Below, piece after piece: positions 59,626 through 64,000 of a stretch of DNA of 64,000 bases. Below the pieces are notes generated by a model. That model saw only the letters and a list, made by a program, of their open reading frames with translations. It searched no databases and had not been told where the DNA came from. Position numbers and translations under genes: made by a program. The stretch is from positions 11,295,501 to 11,359,500 of the forward strand of contig JALMGJ010000015.1 of NCBI GenBank assembly GCA_023362775.1. Direction: 5' to 3'. The DNA is from Charina bottae. Its lineage: Eukaryota; Chordata; Lepidosauria; Squamata; Charinaidae. Positions within the stretch are counted from its first letter, which is position 1; each line of letters begins with the position of its first letter.

Positions 59626-60283
59626 CATCTTTGTTTTTTATTGTTAATTTTAAATCCAGCTAACACACCCATTTTTAAAAACGTTTCCATTAATATCTCT
59701 ATTCCTTCCATAGGAAACATTCATATAAAGATATATAACATTACAATAGCAGTAAATGGCCTGGAATACCCTCCTCTCCCCCCCCCCATCTCTCTCCCCC
59801 CATATGCCTCACCTAAACTGTAGTAATGAGGGGATTTGCTTTGATTCATTAATTTGTTGACATAGAAATGATAATGACACCATATCACAAGCATGGAGCT
59901 TTCTAGAATTGTCAATAATTGTAAATGCTAAATCTGTCTCTGGTTTCATTCTAATCAAAGCTTCAGTGTATTGTCTACTAATTGGAAACTTAGAAAATAG
60001 TTGGAGACCTCAAACTCCTGATATATCTTACCCCCATATTTTTTTTTTGCTGGCTTGCTGCAGTTATATGTATGTGTTATATTAAGAATAAAAATGATAG
60101 TTTGGGTTGCCAGCCTGTGCTAGCTCCCAAGCCTCCTTTTTATCTTCCTTGCAGCTTTCCTTGATCATGACTTGTAAGAATACATGGAGACGTTTTCTCC
60201 CTCCTTGAGGTAGGAAATAATTAAAAGTGCTACTGCATGTTCCAAAATAAGTTTCTTATAGGTTTACAAAGGAATGAAAAAGC
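59626..60283. other. Unannotated stretch
   Basis: It may include more decayed reverse-strand L1 sequence, but I cannot support a boundary. Confidence 0.35.
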
Positions 60284-60296
60284 TCCAAATCTCAGA
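60284..60296. repeat. Target-site duplication, left (palindromic element 2)
   Basis: TCCAAATCTCAGA, repeated exactly at 60450-60462. Confidence 0.9.
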
Positions 60297-60449
60297 CTGT
60301 CTATGAAGGTTCTCAGTCATCCAGGTGGAATTGTCTGTAGCTTGAATCATGTCAACTGGATTTCTATTTCTATTCTATTTCTCCTTGGATAAGGAGCGAA
60401 ACGTTTCCACTGAGAAAATAGAAATCCAGTTGACATGATTCAAGCTAAA
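60297..60449. mobile_element. Palindromic element, copy 2 (Penelope-like?)
   Basis: It shares the arm sequence of copy 1 (41597-41792) in mirrored overall orientation: the single-arm tail AAGGTTCTCAGTCATCCAGG is on the left here. Arms 60338-60369 and 60416-60447 are perfect 32-bp inverted repeats. The centre keeps the hairpin CTCCTTGGATAAGGAG and GAAACGTTTC, but CTGAAGA is replaced by a TTCTATTTC-type run, so this copy lacks one half of the hammerhead-like core. Perfect 13-bp duplications bound it. Confidence 0.75.
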
Positions 60450-60462
60450 TCCAAATCTCAGA
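60450..60462. repeat. Target-site duplication, right (palindromic element 2)
   Basis: TCCAAATCTCAGA, identical to 60284-60296. Confidence 0.9.
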
Positions 60463-60962
60463 AAAATTAAAACAGAAAACCCAGGCATGGCTCTCGAAAA
60501 ACCTTAACGTGTCTCAAAACAAAACCAAAAACCAAAGAGGGTTTCCGAAAGCCCTCTTAATTTCAGTCCCACCTATTTTGGCAACTTTGTTGATTATTTA
60601 TCTGGCCCTTGCATGACCCTCCAAATGATAAAAACCTGTGATGCTGAGGCCCCAAGAGGCTTTCCACTCCCTCTCCAGGTGAACATTTTGCCACTTTGTG
60701 TACAGGTTTCTGAAACCCATGGCTTCTACTGATCAATATTCAGACCAGAAAAATCTCATATGGCTACTTTAAATAAACATTTATTTTTGTGATTCTCCTA
60801 CTAATGCATTAAAAAAAGAGAAAGAGCACCTGGCAATGTTTTATGAAAGTCTGTTGATTCTACAAATCACGCCTCTGTAGAGCAAGAGCTATGCTAGGGA
60901 ACCACAATACTTAATTATGGCAGGAAATGTTATGCGATTGGTATCATGTTTAAAGTTAATTG
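60463..60962. other. Unannotated stretch
   Basis: No supported feature. Confidence 0.4.
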
Positions 60963-61179
60963 TGTCAGCTTCCAGTGGGAACATGGCCGACTGAGCAGCT
61001 GTGTCCGCAGGCTCCGCAGACAGAACTGGCATCGTGGAAGTTTTTTTGGGCTCAGGCTGGTTCCTCTTGAATCCCAGGAGTGCTTTTTCGGAGTAACGAA
61101 AATGCTCCGAATCATCCCATCTGTCCTCCAGAACGGTGACTTGCAGCCTGAGAATCACAAACAGCATTAGGGTTAAACT
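60963..61179 (+). mobile_element. L1 5'-UTR-like fragment
   Basis: TTCCAGTGGGAACATGGCCG followed by a GC-rich leader resembles the opening of vertebrate L1 elements, including a YY1-like AACATGGCC motif. No ORF follows, because an RTE fragment interrupts the region at 61193. The resemblance is compositional and motif-based only. Confidence 0.35.
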
Positions 61180-61192
61180 AAAGATGAAGCAG
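61180..61192. repeat. Target-site duplication, left (RTE fragment)
   Basis: AAAGATGAAGCAG, repeated exactly at 61611-61623. Confidence 0.9.
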
Positions 61193-61610
61193 TCCAGTAG
61201 TAATGTATGGCTGTGAGAGTTGGACCATAAGGAAGGCTGAGCGCCGAAGAATTGATGCTTTCGAACTGTGGTGCTGGAGAAGACTCTTGAGAGTCCCTTG
61301 GACTGCAAGGAGGTCAAACCAGTCAATCCTAAAGGAAATCAACCCTGACTGCTCATTGGAAGGACAGATGCTGAAGCTGAAGCTCAAATACTTTGGCCAC
61401 CAAATGCGAAGAGAGGACTCACTGGAAAAGACCCTGATGCTGGGAAAGGAGAAGGGGACGGCAGAGGATGAGATGGTTAGATAGCATCACCGATGTAATG
61501 AACATGAATTTGAGTAAACTCCGAGAGACAGTGGAGGACAGGAAGGCCTAGCGTGCTATGGTCCATGAGGTCACGAAGAGGCGGACACGACTAAATGACT
61601 GAACAACAAC
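61193..61610 (+). mobile_element. 5'-truncated BovB/RTE LINE with duplications
   Basis: The frame 61203-61484 encodes MYGCESWTIRKAERRRIDAF, ELWCWRRLLRVPWTARRSNQ and SLEGQMLKLKLKYFGH, the C-terminal region of RTE/BovB proteins. A frame slip near 61460-61475 precedes RWLDSITD-like sequence. It ends CTAAATGACTGAACAACAAC, between perfect 13-bp duplications. It is clearly diverged from the young BovB copies, so it belongs to a different RTE family or an older wave. Confidence 0.88.
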
Positions 61611-61623
61611 AAAGATGAAGCAG
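61611..61623. repeat. Target-site duplication, right (RTE fragment)
   Basis: AAAGATGAAGCAG, identical to 61180-61192. Confidence 0.9.
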
Positions 61624-61923
61624 GCATGTAAGCAGAGAGGACAAAAGCCAGGAAACTTGTCTAAAAGATCCCTTCAGGGAGGTAGATAAGAAGGAAGGAA
61701 GTTGCTAAGGAAACAAAGGGAAAATGTCACCTGAACCAGACAAAGGAAGGAACCCCCCCATCCCATCAACAGCTATCAGACTTGTAAATTAACAAGGCAA
61801 GAGTAGCTGCCAGTCTTATGAATCAACAAAGCAAGGACTTTGAGGGATAAAAGGGGTCCCAAAGCCCACCCACTCCTTGCGTCGTCTTTGGATCCAGACT
61901 TGGCAGCTTCCATTCCTCTAGCT

Positions 61924-62298
61924 TAGGGCTTTCCAAACTTTTGCCATTGGTGACACACCAACGGCTGGCGCGCGACAAACCCAGAAGTGCTGCCTCTGCG
62001 CCGGCGCGTGGGAAACCCGGAAGGGCCAGCAGCCCTTCCGGGTTTCCCCCACCCCTGCCGCCACCCCCACCCCTGCCACCACCCCCACCCCTTCCCGCCC
62101 CCTCCCGCTGCCGCCCCCACCCTCTCCCACTGCCGCCCCTGCTGCTGCCGCATGCTACGGTGTCCTGGTGTGTCGCTGGAAGTGGTGATGGCCCACGTAC
62201 AGCAGCGCACCATCAGTGCTTCTGAGTTTTCACGTGACACACCTGGGGCCCCCAGGCAACACACTTGTGTGTCGTGACACACTGTTTGGAAAGCCCTG
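61924..62298. mobile_element. GC-rich hAT-type MITE, copy 3
   Basis: It begins TAGGGCTTTCCAAAC and ends GTTTGGAAAGCCCTG, between perfect 8-bp duplications CTCTAGCT (61916-61923 and 62299-62306). The interior holds GGGAAACCCGGAAGGGCC inverted repeats and a run of CCACCCCCACCCCTGCC-type units (about 62045-62120), which give proline- and glycine-rich frames that are not genes. Confidence 0.9.
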
Positions 62299-62306
62299 CT
62301 CTAGCT

Positions 62307-63689
62307 AGTGCCTGGCAGCCTAGTTGAGAAGGATGTGGGTAAGTGTGGATAAGCGTGTGTGTGCATGTGAGAAAGAGCAAATGTACATTGCAACCAGTAA
62401 AGTTTCACTATTACTTTAAATTCACTGGGTCTCCCTGTATTACAAAGAACCTGTTGTGCCTCAGTGTATGGTTGGAAGTGATTTGTATGTGTCCCTAATT
62501 ATTTCCCGGTTGTTGACCAGGGCTGTGTGTCTTGTCTGCTCAAGCCGCAGCTATCTGGAAAACCCAGGTAGAAAGCAAGGGGGGCTGACAAGATCTGTGT
62601 CAGGCTGTGAGCGTGTGAGTGAGTGACCATAAGTCGAACCTGGGAGCACGTTTGTGTGTAACAAAAGGAAAGGAAATTGTGCTTATCATAATTGCATATA
62701 AATATTGCAGCTGCCGCACAGTAAAATATGTCCTCAAGAATATCCCATTATGGCTGAAGTCAGTTTATTTTGCTTTTCCTTGCCCCCATCAAGAAGCCCC
62801 AGAGTGTTTGAAGAGAGGAGTAGGTAGCATTGACATGCTGTTAGAAAGAAAAAAATAAAATCATTTGTTAATTAGAAGTATACTGTTATCTTCATATAGA
62901 TGACTTCCCTTTCAAGGAAGGAAGGGAGGGAGGAAGGGAGGAAGGTTTAATTACACAATTTGTACAAGGATTAAGGAATTTTATTTGGCCCCTGAAAAAC
63001 TGAACCATAGTTGTGTTTCCCAGTTCAATCAAGGTATTAATAATTCATCAGTTGGAAGGCCAAGGGTGCATGATACATGATGTCTTAGAAGAAACATTGA
63101 AAGCAAAATGAGACCCAGAATCTTCAGCAAGCTCTTAGCATGCTGCTTTTCTCTCTCAAAATTACGAGTACCTCTGCCTGAGTTTGTGATATATCTTAAG
63201 GAAAATCCCATTTGTTTGCTCCTAATCAAACACACAAGGCATCATAATGAGTGTATAAAAGATTGACATCCCTAATATGTCCCCTGAATAAGATTTTCCC
63301 CAGTGACCTGTTATTCAAGAAGTCTGGGCTCCCAGTCATTGTTAATGGTGTCAGTTGCTACTGTAGGGTGCTCTAAGTTTTCCATCACAAGGTCACAGAA
63401 AGACAGTCTCTTTCCCCACATTCATGTCTATAGCTGACTTTAAGCACAAACACTGTTACATTTGCTCAGTAGGCTAGGAGATTTTCAGATCTTTGTTAAA
63501 GATAGCTCATCATTATTGAACTATGAGAAGATGGTTGGAAGTATCAGCTGAAAACAGCAGCAGTGGAGAAAAATCTCTGTCTGTAGATCAAATCCCATTC
63601 TCAGCCTGATGACTAGGACTTTGAGAGAAACTATGACATGTATGCTGAATTACAATTGAATGGGACAAGTTATTTTCTAATAGTGTCAA
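62307..63689. other. Unannotated stretch
   Basis: It may begin with the 3' part of an LTR-like sequence (see findings). A GGAA-rich run lies at 62919-62945. No gene recognised. Confidence 0.35.
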
Positions 63690-63895
63690 GTAGAATCATA
63701 GTTCAGTGTTCATGCTTTGCATGAAGAAGGTCCTAGATCAAGTCCCCAGAACGGCCAGATTTTCTATCGCTGGAGAACCATTGTCACACAAGTTTAACAA
63801 GGGAGAAAAATTGTTAGTGTTAACAGTACTAAACATAATGGACCATAGATCTGACTTGGATAGAAGGCAGCTTATACCAGTGTATGATCTGAGCA
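63690..63895 (+). mobile_element. tRNA-derived SINE, fourth type
   Basis: The head TTCATGCTTTGCATGAAGAA and GGTCCTAGATCAAGTCCCC occupies the A-box/B-box region of a decayed tRNA-like promoter. The 3' part ATGGACCATAGATCTGACTT and AGAAGGCAGCTTATACC matches a SINE body widespread in squamates, as I recall it. The open frame 63706-63933 is incidental. Confidence 0.6.
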
Positions 63896-64000
63896 TGCAC
63901 AGGCATTTCAAGACCGAACATCAACATCTATGAAATGCAGTTAATACAATCATGAGGGATTTTGCTAATCTTCTCTCTTGAAAGCAGGACATGCATCTCT

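Noticed and set aside
61918..62282. Glycine/proline-rich frames in a GC-rich island
   Set aside because: They fall inside a hAT MITE (61924-62298) and come from CCACCCC-type tandem units.

Overview
The window is about 64 kb of AT-rich vertebrate nuclear DNA and reads as intergenic or long-intron sequence from a squamate reptile, most probably a snake. The organism call rests on the repeats. There is an almost intact BovB (RTE-clade) LINE and several BovB fragments. There are tRNA-derived SINEs of the Sauria-SINE type. A CR1/L3-type LINE end at 48655-48775 runs straight into an (ATTCT)n microsatellite, the arrangement described for snake CR1 elements. There are also L2-like and L1-like LINE ends and many long microsatellites. 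I find no convincing host exon, tRNA gene, rRNA gene or CRISPR array. Nearly every open frame that means anything belongs to a retroelement.

Layout. 1-10 kb: two hAT-type MITEs (188-381, 1428-1703), an old SINE, L2-like LINE tails, a tRNA-headed SINE with target-site duplications (8909-9222), then dense microsatellites. 10.1-13.3 kb: a full-length BovB (10108-13329) with an 11-bp target-site duplication, whose long endonuclease/reverse-transcriptase frame is broken by one in-frame TGA. 13-21 kb: an unclassified repeat in two copies, a GC-rich hAT MITE (17060-17389), a chimeric BovB insertion holding two 3' ends inside one 12-bp duplication (18283-18859), and a probable solo LTR (20924-21228). 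24-42 kb: a third copy of the unclassified repeat, a decayed RTE fragment, a composite SINE, L2-like tails, a LINE C-terminus remnant, an L1-like element that seems to carry only its two ends (36325-37140), a short inverted-repeat MITE, and an L2-like LINE end (41185-41910) split by an inserted 196-bp element with perfect 80-bp inverted arms.

45-64 kb: a SINE with a very long A-rich tail, an internally deleted BovB, a SINE split by a solo LTR (47549-47963), the CR1/microsatellite junction, an L2-like LINE split by another SINE, a reverse-strand L1 end, a second copy of the inverted-arm element (60297-60449), an RTE fragment with 13-bp duplications, a third GC-rich hAT MITE (61924-62298) and a tRNA-derived SINE near the right edge.

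The parts relate as mobilisers and passengers. BovB/RTE, L2/CR1 and L1 LINEs probably supplied the retrotransposition machinery. The SINEs appear to borrow LINE 3' ends: one SINE head occurs with an RTE-like tail and again with an L2-like tail. Many insertions keep exact target-site duplications, so the order of nested insertions can be read directly. The least explained item is the short palindromic element found twice (41597-41792, 60297-60449). Each copy is bounded by a 13-bp duplication, and the first carries a hammerhead-ribozyme-like core; I infer a link to Penelope-like retroelements.
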